Shown: one piece after another, positions 7,093-13,845 of the stretch
Layout of the letters: the number at the start of each line of letters is the position of its first letter
Position numbering within the stretch: position 1 is the first letter of the stretch
IMG/VR virus record: IMGVR_UViG_3300001041_000038
Span: 1-37,299 of that record
Origin: a virus
Strand: one strand, 5' to 3'
Length of the DNA stretch: 37,299 nucleotides
Notes under the pieces: model-generated
Databases searched by the model: none
Seen by the model: the letters and a program-made list of their open reading frames with translations, nothing else
Told to the model about the DNA's origin: nothing
Made by a program: the position numbers and the translations under genes

Positions 7093-7101
7093 TGTGGATA
7101 A
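7093..7101 (-). promoter_or_regulatory. Perfect DnaA box upstream of promoter
   Basis: TTATCCACA on the minus strand, 10 bases before the -35 of the promoter at 7055-7082. The same box with the same orientation precedes the promoters at 11858 (20 bases) and 13015 (9 bases). Confidence 0.7.
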
Positions 7102-7102
7102 C

Positions 7103-7471
7103 TTATTCGGGCAACTGCTCGATATAAACCTCCACTCGCGGATTGCTTTTGTCGATATAGAATTGATCCACGAACCCTGCGACGAACTTTCTCGAGTCGT
7201 TCTGCAATACGCCAGCGGTAACGAGTCCGTCGTTGATAAACTTTTTCGCAAACGCAACGTTGTCGGTATCTTTCCGGTTATCCTTGCAATACCAGCAATA
7301 TATAATTCGCACCGGATACTTCTCGACCTTGCCTATTCGAGCAACCTTCGCCGCAAACGCGACGCGATCCGTTTCTGAGTGCTTAATACTGTTTCCACTC
7401 CATCGGCACGAATTGAGCGCCTTTATATACGCATTGAGATCTGTAAGTTCTCCGGGGATCGTAAAGTGCAT
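7103..7471 (-). CDS. rusA: RusA-like Holliday junction resolvase
   Basis: 122 residues from the ATG at 7471 (MHFTIPGELTDLNAYIKA). The core KDNRKDTDNVAFAKKFINDGLVTAGVLQNDSRKF matches the RusA signature, including the Asp-rich active site (DTDN, ND). RusA cuts four-way DNA junctions, resolving recombination intermediates before packaging. It fits with RecT and the nuclease-translocase upstream. A longer frame extends to 7558 but would overlap the preceding gene, so I prefer 7471. Confidence 0.85.
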   Translation of the reverse strand: MHFTIPGELTDLNAYIKALNSCRWSGNSIKHSETDRVAFAAKVARIGKVEKYPVRIIYCWYCKDNRKDTDNVAFAKKFINDGLVTAGVLQNDSRKFVAGFVDQFYIDKSNPRVEVYIEQLPE

Positions 7472-7472
7472 T

Positions 7473-7730
7473 TTAGAATAGGGAGTTTTTTGGTTTGATT
7501 CGATAAGACTTGAAGCCAAACTCATCGGTAAAATCGCTCGCCTCGATATCGTGGCCATCCTCCTGAAGCTGGAAGATCCGCGCGTGGTACTGCGATATCA
7601 ACATCGTTTGCAGAAAATAGCGACCGTTTACCCATCCGCCGGCCCCATTGGCGTTTTGTAATACTGCTAATACTCTATCACATTGCGTTGGTTTTTTCTC
7701 TATGGCTTGTGTCATGTGTTTGTATTCCAT
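7473..7730 (-). CDS. Helix-turn-helix-like early protein
   Basis: About 85 residues. The sequence CDRVLAVLQNANGAGGWVNGRYFLQTMLISQYHARIFQLQ, then EASDFTDEFGFKSYRI, resembles small winged-helix proteins common in phage replication regions. The start is uncertain: ATG at 7730 (MEYKHM) or 7715 (MTQAIEKK). It ends one base before the RusA start, so the two are cotranscribed. It sits directly after the DnaA-box cluster, so a role at the origin is possible but not shown. Confidence 0.65.
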   Translation of the reverse strand: MEYKHMTQAIEKKPTQCDRVLAVLQNANGAGGWVNGRYFLQTMLISQYHARIFQLQEDGHDIEASDFTDEFGFKSYRIKPKNSLF

Positions 7731-7736
7731 CCCCAC

Positions 7737-7992
7737 TCTACTAATTATGTATTCTTAGTAGTAATAGTAGTAGAGCGAATGGGGATAAGTTGTGAGTATG
7801 CGGTTTTTACCGCTCTATTACTACGTTTATTGAATAATACCGATGTGGACAACCTTGGGATAACTGCATAAACACGTGGGGATAACCAGCGCACAATAAG
7901 CGGATTGTGTGGGATAACTCTCGTAATAATTTTAGTATTATGTCAAGTTTATTTTACTATCCTCGAGTTATCCGCCAGTTATCCACATTCGG
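7737..7992. other. Candidate replication origin: DnaA-box cluster with AT-rich stretch
   Basis: No gene lies in these ~250 bases. A perfect DnaA box TTATCCACA is at 7979-7987, with near matches at 7780-7788 (TTATCCCCA on minus), 7853-7861 (TGTGGACAA), around 7877 and 7907 (GGGGATAA, TGTGGGATAA) and 7967 (TTATCCGCC). An AT-rich block (about 7920-7960) could serve as the unwinding element. Purine-rich TAGTAG iterations and an imperfect inverted repeat (GTAGTAATAG...AGAGCG against CGCTCTATTACTAC) lie at about 7757-7830. The region sits beside the DnaA-like gene. Confidence 0.6.
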
Positions 7993-8307
7993 TTATTTGA
8001 GAAATCCCCACATTTTCCACTCCTTTTCTATACCCTCCTTGACCCATTCCTGAAGGTTTGTCGGCTGGCGATCTACCTTACTTACCCCGTGCATTATGGA
8101 TGTATGATCCCGATTATACAGCCGGGCAATCATAGTGTATGGCATGCCAATATGCTTATTAAGCACGAACCATACTGCCATGCGCGCGTCTACAAACTCG
8201 GGCAGCCGAGCCGGCCCCCTCATATCCTCTACGGATACGAGCGAGGCCGAATTTACGATACTCTCTACAAGATAAACCTTATCAACGAAGTCCTTTTGTT
8301 TTTTCAT
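7993..8307 (-). CDS. Stand-alone DnaA domain IV (DnaA-box-binding) protein
   Basis: 104 residues. Residues 30-78 match the C-terminal DNA-binding domain of the initiator DnaA: RGPARLPEFVDARMAVWFVL, then GMPYTMIARLYNRDHTSIMHGVSKV. The NRDHTSIMHG segment corresponds to the DnaA signature that reads the TTATCCACA box. The AAA+ ATPase domain and the N-terminal DnaB-contact domains are absent, so it cannot open an origin as DnaA does. It could bind DnaA boxes as a regulator, a host-DnaA competitor or an origin marker. The next gene region holds a DnaA-box cluster. Confidence 0.85.
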   Translation of the reverse strand: MKKQKDFVDKVYLVESIVNSASLVSVEDMRGPARLPEFVDARMAVWFVLNKHIGMPYTMIARLYNRDHTSIMHGVSKVDRQPTNLQEWVKEGIEKEWKMWGFLK

Positions 8308-8309
8308 GG

Positions 8310-10334
8310 TTATGACATATATCCCTGCAATCGTTCTACTCCGCTATCTCCTACGAATAACATATCACCCTTGCCGGAAAGCTTCTCGGCTCCTGAATCG
8401 TCAAGGATTACTATGCTATCGATTGCCTTTGCTGTTTTGAACACGACCTTTGTTGGGAAGTTTGCCTTGATTGTTCCCTTGATAACATCAACCCGTGGGC
8501 TTTGCGTTGCGATAATAATGTGGATACCGGCAGCGCGCGCCATCTGTGCAAGGCGTAAAATCTTCGTTTCAATCTCTTGCGATATGTTTCGCTTGATTTC
8601 TTCTGTCTCCTCCATGCCAGCCTTTGATCCTCTCGTGAATACATGGCCGGTATATACTGTCTTTACGTCGATATGCTTTGATGCTATCAGCTCGCCAAAC
8701 TCGTCGATTACTACGAATTTATAAGGCATCGTTGGAATACCGGATATATTACGCACGCCTGCCTTCTCCATTTCGCTATACCGCGATTCCATTTCAGTCT
8801 CAAGGCGCTCAAGACCTGCGTGGATGTCCATAATATCACTCTTATATTCAACCGCTTTTTTCTTGTGATGCGATAACTCGACGCGCTTAGGATCGAATAA
8901 ATGTATTTCAGTATTCGGTATGCGCGATAGTTGATCTATAAGCGCGCTTAGGAATACCGATTTTCCGCTTCCTGAGGCCCCTGCAACGAGCATATGGGGC
9001 GCAGTCCGTATATCGAACCGTCTTGGCGCTCCCATGAGCGTCTGGCCGATTGCTACGTCGAATCCGCTACCTTCAGGAACGGTCGGGAAGGTTCGTTCTG
9101 TACGAGGTACTTCAAACCCTATCATTGTGCTATTCGGAATAGGGGCCAGCACGCGCACGCCAGTTATACCGAGTACCTGCTCGATGTCGTCTACATATCC
9201 GCGGATCTTGCTCATCTTAAGCCCTATGGATGGCGTGTACTGGTAAAGGTCAATCGTTGACCCCTCTATCATGCTGTCGAATTGCAACATCATGCCGTGC
9301 TCCATAAGTTTTGTTTGTATCTTCTCTTCGTTTTTCATTGTGGAATAATTAAGATTTTTTGCCGAGACAAATTGCGCTTCGACCGTTTTCATAAGCTTGC
9401 GCATATTGCCGGCGCTTTGGATCTCTTTCTTAAGCAGATCTGTTATGTTTGTGACCTGATGCTTCTTCATAAGATTTGCCTTCTCCACCACCTCATCGAG
9501 GCGATGGATATAGGCAATCATTGAAACCTCGTTGTCGAACATAGCGTGTACATTCGGTACATACACCATTTCGCCATTGAGCGCGCGCGTCATATCCTCA
9601 TAAAAGCGGAAGAAGAAATCAAAGTATAAATCGTTCTCGCTGAACACCATTTCATATTGGCGTACCTGCGACGATCCATCTCTGTTTGCCGTCAGCTTCA
9701 CTTCTTCGAACATTACGGAGTATGGCTCCTCGCCGTACTTTGCGTATGCGAGCAAGTAGTATGTGACCGCTTGCAATATCTTTGCGCCGTCAATCTTATC
9801 AGGGTCCGAGAATGACCTGCACGTTTTGTAATCCTTAATCTTCAGCTTTCCGTCTTCTCGATATACTTGGTCAACATATCCCTTCAGCTTTACCGGAAGG
9901 TTGAGTCTATTACCGCGCCATTCTACATCAATATGCTCTTCAATCTTGTCCTCGGTTGCTATAAGCGAACCGACATGATAAGGGATTTGTTTAATGTACG
10001 AATTGAATGCAAATGTAAATAACTCGTATGCCTTCTGTTTATTTGGAACCGTCTCGGTAAAGTTTATCCAGCCGTCGGGATAATTCTCCAAGAATGTGAG
10101 CCCTCCAGTAAGGCCGAACTTGATGGCCTCCTGCTCGTCTGTCGGTATCATGTCGTCGCATCCGCCATAGTATATCTCCATAGCATTGTGGAATGCCGTG
10201 CCAATGACTCCAGATATTCCCATGGTCGTGTCAAACCGATCCTTGTTCACATAGATGATCTTGAATAGAAGCGGATTTGTCGAAAACTTTGTCATTGACG
10301 ATGCCGAGTAGTGGTCCACCGGAAACGTGCTCAC
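8310..10334 (-). CDS. RecB-like PD-(D/E)XK nuclease fused to FtsK/SpoIIIE translocase
   Basis: 674 residues from a GTG at 10334 that follows GAGGGCGAT just past the RecT stop. The frame is open to an ATG at 10472, but that would overlap recT by 131 bases. Residues about 8-200 are a Cas4/RecB-type nuclease: YSASSMTKFSTNPLLF, GTAFH (H49), GYVDQ (D155), IKDYKT (D168, K170) and LQAVTYY (Q188). No Fe-S cysteine cluster is seen. Residues about 385-674 are an FtsK motor: LAPIPNSTMIGFEVPR, Walker A GASGSGKS (452-459), DPKRVEL, Walker B FVVIDEF (D544, E545) and IIIATQSPRVDVI. No gamma domain follows. I infer a translocating nuclease that makes ends for RecT. Confidence 0.88.
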   Translation of the reverse strand: MSTFPVDHYSASSMTKFSTNPLLFKIIYVNKDRFDTTMGISGVIGTAFHNAMEIYYGGCDDMIPTDEQEAIKFGLTGGLTFLENYPDGWINFTETVPNKQKAYELFTFAFNSYIKQIPYHVGSLIATEDKIEEHIDVEWRGNRLNLPVKLKGYVDQVYREDGKLKIKDYKTCRSFSDPDKIDGAKILQAVTYYLLAYAKYGEEPYSVMFEEVKLTANRDGSSQVRQYEMVFSENDLYFDFFFRFYEDMTRALNGEMVYVPNVHAMFDNEVSMIAYIHRLDEVVEKANLMKKHQVTNITDLLKKEIQSAGNMRKLMKTVEAQFVSAKNLNYSTMKNEEKIQTKLMEHGMMLQFDSMIEGSTIDLYQYTPSIGLKMSKIRGYVDDIEQVLGITGVRVLAPIPNSTMIGFEVPRTERTFPTVPEGSGFDVAIGQTLMGAPRRFDIRTAPHMLVAGASGSGKSVFLSALIDQLSRIPNTEIHLFDPKRVELSHHKKKAVEYKSDIMDIHAGLERLETEMESRYSEMEKAGVRNISGIPTMPYKFVVIDEFGELIASKHIDVKTVYTGHVFTRGSKAGMEETEEIKRNISQEIETKILRLAQMARAAGIHIIIATQSPRVDVIKGTIKANFPTKVVFKTAKAIDSIVILDDSGAEKLSGKGDMLFVGDSGVERLQGYMS

Positions 10335-10341
10335 ATCGCCC

Positions 10342-11271
10342 TCACTCTTCGTCGTATTGGATCTCCGGCAAACCTTCGGGAGCGTCAGCTTTGTCTTGAC
10401 CCTCTTTACCTTCTGCTTTTTTGGCGACTCTTTCTTTGGCTGCTTCGTGCTTTTGGTTGATTGTTTTGTCATTGATTTGTAGATTTCCCATTGTTAATCC
10501 TTTCGTTTCTGCCTTCGCCGCTTCAATCCGATCGGCTATGATACTATCTTTGTTGTCTTCAGCAATTGCGATGTTCAGTGTCTCATTCTTAGGAGCAAGT
10601 TTTGCTGCCTGCTTGAGCACTGTCTTTCGCGGCATCCATCCTTCAGGGTCGTTGGATGCATTCCATGGAGAAAACTCTGAGGCAAAGCTCTTCGAGAACT
10701 TTTTGCCATGCGCGACGATATCTTCTATGCGCATAAACTTTCCGATCTCTCCTCCTGTCTTTGTCGTGATGATCGCATATGCTCCTATCACCTCACCTCG
10801 TTCCGCGAGTGTCTTGAACGGATCTATCTCATGGTAGATGTTTGTATTGATGATTTTAAATACATCGTTTTTATGGACCAATTCTGAGACGATAGACTTC
10901 GCTCCTGCCCGGTAAAGCAACGTGACGATTCCCTGATAGCCGAGTTGGAATTGCGCTTCCATCACCTCGACCCATGCATTGCCTACTTTCTTTTTGCTCT
11001 TATAGGGAAGGACATACGCCTCACCGGAAACATCCGAGGGCATGAACTCGCATTGAGCGACCATCATGAAACTGTTTATGAAACTGATCTGCGTACATTC
11101 GAGCAACTTTGGGTTGCGCTGTACTGCTGCCGTCACTGAGCTCATGAATCGCAGCGCTTTCTTCTGATCTCCAAAATAGTTTTGGATCTGAGTTGTGTAG
11201 TCATGAGCCAATGTACTCTTGAGATCGTTTATCCCTTTGAACTTCACTAATTCATTCTGTTGTTCTGTCAT
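10342..11271 (-). CDS. recT: RecT-family single-strand annealing protein
   Basis: 309 residues. The core matches RecT: RFMSSVTAAVQRNPKLLECTQISF, then FMMVAQCEFMPS, YLPYKSKKK-like stretch, QFQLGYQGIVTLLYRAG and PWNASNDPEGWMPRKTVLKQAAKL. The C-terminal 60 residues are charged and low-complexity. RecT coats single strands and anneals them, normally after a partner exonuclease. Here the partner is probably the nuclease-FtsK fusion encoded next. ATG follows CGATAAAATT, without a Shine-Dalgarno. Confidence 0.93.
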   Translation of the reverse strand: MTEQQNELVKFKGINDLKSTLAHDYTTQIQNYFGDQKKALRFMSSVTAAVQRNPKLLECTQISFINSFMMVAQCEFMPSDVSGEAYVLPYKSKKKVGNAWVEVMEAQFQLGYQGIVTLLYRAGAKSIVSELVHKNDVFKIINTNIYHEIDPFKTLAERGEVIGAYAIITTKTGGEIGKFMRIEDIVAHGKKFSKSFASEFSPWNASNDPEGWMPRKTVLKQAAKLAPKNETLNIAIAEDNKDSIIADRIEAAKAETKGLTMGNLQINDKTINQKHEAAKERVAKKAEGKEGQDKADAPEGLPEIQYDEE

Positions 11272-11275
11272 AATT

Positions 11276-11479
11276 TTATCGTGCCGGAGCAGTTGCCCTC
11301 GGTGTTAATCGTTTATAATCTGCTTCGCTCATTGCAAGTGGGCATGGCTCGGTGTGCCTATATGCCTCCCTGCGAAAGCGTTTGTCGTGGCCGTTTACTG
11401 GCCGTATGAATGCTATCTTCATCTTGTCTATGAAGTCGAGACGTCGGCAGCATTCGCATCTCACTCTTTTGCACCGCAT
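11276..11479 (-). CDS. Small zinc-finger-like protein
   Basis: 67 residues, rich in Arg and Cys (C3, C8, C10, C11 and a later CPL). It overlaps the upstream gene by 19 bases from the ATG at 11479. A GTG at 11464 overlapping that gene's TGA is an alternative start. Probably binds nucleic acid; no family recognised. Confidence 0.5.
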   Translation of the reverse strand: MRCKRVRCECCRRLDFIDKMKIAFIRPVNGHDKRFRREAYRHTEPCPLAMSEADYKRLTPRATAPAR

Positions 11480-11805
11480 ACATTTGGAAGTTTTTTGTTT
11501 CTTATCTGACGCTCCACGACTGTTGCGTCGAACTCATCAAGCCCTACAAATTCCCGACCATCCTTCCCCGGCCTCATCACTCCGATAAGCACATCCCCCA
11601 GTATTTCGTATCCTGCGTAAAACGGATTGATCGGCGATTCTTTATGTCGCGCCTCCTCGTCCATGCACAAGGTTACATTGCCGATAGTTTGCATCTCTAC
11701 GCATCCTCCGCCGGCTGTAAGTCCTTGTAATAGCTCGAGGTCAATCGGCTTTTGCGTTTCGATTGCCCAATGTTCTCCGTCAGTCTTTAGGTAAAAATAT
11801 ATCAT
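11461..11805 (-). CDS. DUF3846-like protein
   Basis: 114 residues. The order of motifs (LQGLTAGGGCVEMQT, LCMDEEARHKESPINPF, DVLIGVMRPG, FVGLDEF) resembles the phage and mobile-element family DUF3846, whose function is unknown. It is the first gene of the unit that leads into recT, the nuclease-translocase and the DnaA-like gene, and follows the best sigma70 promoter in the window. Confidence 0.65.
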   Translation of the reverse strand: MIYFYLKTDGEHWAIETQKPIDLELLQGLTAGGGCVEMQTIGNVTLCMDEEARHKESPINPFYAGYEILGDVLIGVMRPGKDGREFVGLDEFDATVVERQIRNKKLPNVCGAKE

Positions 11806-11857
11806 TTATGTTTTTTATTATATGATTTATTGCTCGACCTTTCTACAACTTATATAC

Positions 11858-11915
11858 AGTATATCCCCACCCTAAAACAATGTCAACACGATTTCGTATT
11901 GCAAATTGTGGATAA
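11858..11915 (-). promoter_or_regulatory. Consensus early promoter with upstream DnaA box
   Basis: TTGACA at 11881-11886, a 17-base spacer, and TATACT at 11858-11863. A perfect DnaA box TTATCCACA lies at 11907-11915, 20 bases upstream of the -35. A second TATAAT at 11817-11822 lies 11 bases before the ATG at 11805 and may give a second, near-leaderless transcript. Confidence 0.8.
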
Positions 11916-11970
11916 CTTTACAGCACAAATTGACCAATTTCGTCAATCGGCTAATATGGTCGGGGCAAAC

Positions 11971-11996
11971 AAAAAACAGCCCCCGGGCTGTTTTTT
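11971..11996. terminator. Bidirectional rho-independent terminator
   Basis: AAAAAACAGCCC, a short C loop, then GGGCTGTTTTTT. It ends the methyltransferase-remnant transcript on the minus strand and insulates the early promoter next to it. Confidence 0.9.
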
Positions 11997-12000
11997 ATAT

Positions 12001-12666
12001 TTATTCGTTCGGTATGTGCCCGAGGATGTGTGAGATCACATCAGCGTTGAACGCATTGCCGAGGCAACGATATTGTTGGTTATTGCTTATCACCTCCGTG
12101 TAATGATCGGGTACAGATTGTAACCTGCAACACTCTAACGGGGTTAACCTTCGCACAATAAGATTTCCGTCATTATATAATTTTATGAAGTTATTATATT
12201 GCCACGATGATCCTGTGAGTGTTGGCGCCTTTTCACTTGATTGATAACCAGCATTCTTGCCCCTTGATTTCCCAACAATGGCAATCTGATCCCAATTGTG
12301 CTTATCTCCGAACTTCGAACCGAGACCCGAGGTTCTGATGGTATTCGATTTCAGCTTTTCTGATCCATCGGGATTGATCGCATATAGCCCAGTTTTCGCT
12401 CCCGTACCTCCTCCGCCCGAAGATAGTGTGACCGATTTGCCGTCTATCTCGTGAATGCGGAATGCTTGCGCGATCGGTTTCCCTTGGCGCATCTTCTCGA
12501 GGATTGTCTGAAGCGTTGCATCGCTGATGTAATACTTCTCGTCTACCTCCTGCTCGAGAATATCTTTGAGGAATATCTGCCTGTCTTCAGGAAGTTTCAC
12601 GCCGGGTATGTTGGTCCAAAATAGTCTCTTTCTTCTTTGTGCAGACACAAGCGCTGCGTCGATCAT
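12001..12666 (-). pseudogene. 5'-truncated DNA (cytosine-5) methyltransferase
   Basis: 221 residues matching only the C-terminal half of a Dcm/DNMT-type enzyme: MIDAALVSAQRRKRLFWTNIPG (like motif VIII), a variable target-recognition region, then RRLTPLECCRLQSVPDHY and RCLGNAFNADVISHIL (motifs IX and X). The SAM-binding motif I, the catalytic PCQ loop and the ENV motif are missing, and the frame is blocked by a stop about 70 bases upstream of the ATG. No other frame nearby supplies them. It is probably an inactive remnant, unless the N-terminal half is made from elsewhere. Ends just before the strong terminator. Confidence 0.8.
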
Positions 12667-12745
12667 AATAGGTGCTCGGAAGCATGTTATATTCGCGCTC
12701 GACGCACGCTTCGTATTGTGAGTATGCTTCGTCCTTTATTTGATT

Positions 12746-12829
12746 TTACCGCGTGGACCACGCCATCAGGATATACCCGAAGGCGAACATTGCGACTGAT
12801 AGTAAGATGAATTTTTGTGTGTTGTTCAT
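12746..12829 (-). CDS. 27-residue membrane peptide
   Basis: MNNTQKFILLSVAMFAFGYI and on to MAWSTR: one transmembrane segment. Its ATG overlaps the upstream stop (ATGA) and follows AAGGACTTTT, one of the few good Shine-Dalgarno sequences here. No family can be assigned to so short a peptide. Confidence 0.55.
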   Translation of the reverse strand: MNNTQKFILLSVAMFAFGYILMAWSTR

Positions 12830-13008
12830 AAAAGTCCTTGATCTATTTCTTTACATAGCTGTTCGACCGCCTGATTTATTGCATCGAGCTCCTCTTTTGT
12901 TTTTGCATTTCGAATGCGTCTTCGTGCATTCTTCAGTACCGCGATCTTCTTCCGTGCTTTTATCCCCGGAAGCATTAACTTTTCGAATACCCAGTTTGAT
13001 ATATTCAT
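12826..13008 (-). CDS. Small basic helical protein
   Basis: 60 residues from the ATG at 13008 (MNISNWVFEKLMLPGIKARKK). Rich in Lys/Arg and predicted coiled (NARRRIRNAKTKEELDAINQAVEQLCKEIDQ). The start is chosen because TATAAT lies six bases upstream and the frame further up would sit inside the promoter. Function unknown; probably an early gene. Confidence 0.6.
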   Translation of the reverse strand: MNISNWVFEKLMLPGIKARKKIAVLKNARRRIRNAKTKEELDAINQAVEQLCKEIDQGLL

Positions 13009-13014
13009 AATACG

Positions 13015-13061
13015 ATTATACGATTTAACATTTATCAACGCAAGTATGGGAATGTGGATAA
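13015..13061 (-). promoter_or_regulatory. Leaderless promoter with upstream DnaA box
   Basis: TTGCGT (13038-13043), 17-base spacer, TATAAT (13015-13020), then six bases to the ATG at 13008. A perfect TTATCCACA (13053-13061) lies 9 bases upstream of the -35. The layout and the downstream block match the promoter at 7055-7101. Confidence 0.8.
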
Positions 13062-13104
13062 CTCAGGGACTTGAAACATTACGAGAAATATGGCGTTATA
13101 TAAT

Positions 13105-13187
13105 ACAGAGAGGATAGTACCCTCCGAAACAGTTGGTAACGCCATTGTACTCGCTCCGTCTGATGACATATAGGGAGCGAGTTTTTT
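13105..13187 (+). ncRNA. Candidate small RNA on the plus strand
   Basis: TATAAT at 13099-13104 (weak -35) is followed by about 80 bases that end in a plus-strand-specific terminator: ACTCGCTCC (13149-13157), GGAGCGAGT (13174-13182) and a T run. Internal GAGG/CCTC and TGG/CCA pairings give a folded body. Nothing else in the window is read on this strand. Confidence 0.5.
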
Positions 13188-13192
13188 ATATC

Positions 13193-13222
13193 AAAAAAGA
13201 TCCCCGAAGAAGGATCTTTTTT
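13193..13222. terminator. Bidirectional rho-independent terminator
   Basis: AAAAAAGATCC, an 8-base loop and GGATCTTTTTT: a symmetrical stem with U-tracts both ways. It separates the two convergent small transcripts. Confidence 0.9.
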
Positions 13223-13336
13223 GTCGGACTATGATGCCGTTGCATAGAGCCGGTTCGCAGGATGCTGACGAACACCCGAGCTACCGAAGGTGAGGAATGA
13301 AAGACAACGGGCAGTATAAATGTGTCCCCTGCTTTC
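13193..13336 (-). ncRNA. Candidate small RNA on the minus strand
   Basis: About 140 bases between a near-consensus promoter (13343-13371) and the terminator at 13193-13222. There is no convincing gene; a frame starting at 13389 would run through the promoter. Hairpins such as GTTCG/CGAAC and CACC/GGGTG can form. It converges on the plus-strand small RNA, with the two terminators back to back. Confidence 0.5.
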
Positions 13337-13342
13337 GCTATC

Positions 13343-13371
13343 AGTATATCATCACGAAAAAAAAGAGGCAA
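13343..13371 (-). promoter_or_regulatory. Extended -10 promoter for minus-strand small RNA
   Basis: TTGCCT (13366-13371), 17-base spacer and TATACT (13343-13348) with extended TGa. The TGATATACTGATA stretch is the same as in the attenuator promoter at 24845. Confidence 0.7.
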
Positions 13372-13385
13372 TAACATTGTACGCC

Positions 13386-13547
13386 TCATTTTATCTTACA
13401 ATCGGGGCAATGGGTATATTCAATCTCATGCGTTTTATCTTTGACCCATTCGCACATCTGAAGCCACTGAGCGTTGGTCACGATGACCCATTCTCCGAAT
13501 CTTCTGAACCGCTTACACTTTCGGCAGCGTTGCAGTATTTGCTTCAT
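13386..13547 (-). CDS. Small zinc-ribbon protein
   Basis: 53 residues with two Cys pairs, CRKC near the N-terminus and CPDC near the C-terminus, the classic zinc-ribbon layout. AAAGGAG lies at good distance before the ATG. It overlaps the upstream zinc-finger gene by 35 bases in another frame. Likely nucleic acid binding; target unknown. Confidence 0.65.
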   Translation of the reverse strand: MKQILQRCRKCKRFRRFGEWVIVTNAQWLQMCEWVKDKTHEIEYTHCPDCKIK

Positions 13548-13695
13548 GGCACACTCCTTTGTCGTGATCGGCTGGTTCCTCGTTGAGGCCGATAGTTATA
13601 CTGCATTTCTCTTTGCACGAAAAACATGTCCAGCGTTGCTTTGCAGGGCCTGTTCCGTGCGCCATGATACCATTTCGCATCCATCTCGGTTCCAT
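13513..13695 (-). CDS. Small Cys-rich protein
   Basis: 60 residues (MEPRWMRNGIMAHGTGPAKQ...), with CFSCKEKC and a later CHE that could bind zinc. The start is fixed by a near-perfect Shine-Dalgarno AAAAGGAGG five bases before the ATG. A short hairpin (13709-13723) sits just above that site and could modulate ribosome entry. Confidence 0.6.
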   Translation of the reverse strand: MEPRWMRNGIMAHGTGPAKQRWTCFSCKEKCSITIGLNEEPADHDKGVCHEANTATLPKV

Positions 13696-13698
13696 ATT

Positions 13699-13723
13699 GC
13701 CTCCTTTTGGCCCTGTGTGGGCC
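13699..13723 (-). promoter_or_regulatory. Strong Shine-Dalgarno with adjacent hairpin
   Basis: AAAAGGAGG next to GGCCC-ACACA-GGGCC. This and the following gene are among the few in the window with a clear Shine-Dalgarno. Confidence 0.6.
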
Positions 13724-13845
13724 TGTGGCGTGGATTTTATGCAAAAACGAGGGATAATGCCACTCGTATTGTAAAAGAGCTCAGGAGCCCAACAGGACGA
13801 ACGGCAACCATCAACCATTCGCCCTGATGGACGCCCGAAGACGTA

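Noticed and set aside
7737-7992. A CRISPR array, suggested by short TAG-rich repeats.
   Set aside because: Repeats are 3-10 bases, irregular and without equal spacers; no array of direct repeats with unique spacers was seen anywhere in the window.
10335-10472. Start of the nuclease-FtsK protein at the ATG at 10472.
   Set aside because: It would overlap recT by 131 bases with a Lys/Thr-rich head unlike the family; a GTG at 10334 with GAGGGCGAT upstream and just past the RecT stop is a better start, although the longer form is not excluded.
13035-13145. A 36-codon minus-strand reading frame (MALPTVSEG...) with GGAG upstream.
   Set aside because: It overlaps the promoter, the DnaA box and the plus-strand RNA; no composition or family evidence supports it, and a short frame with GGAG upstream is expected by chance.
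13296-13375. A 25-codon plus-strand frame with CVPC and AAGGTGAGG upstream.
   Set aside because: It would be the only plus-strand gene, lies over the minus-strand promoter, and is too short to support.
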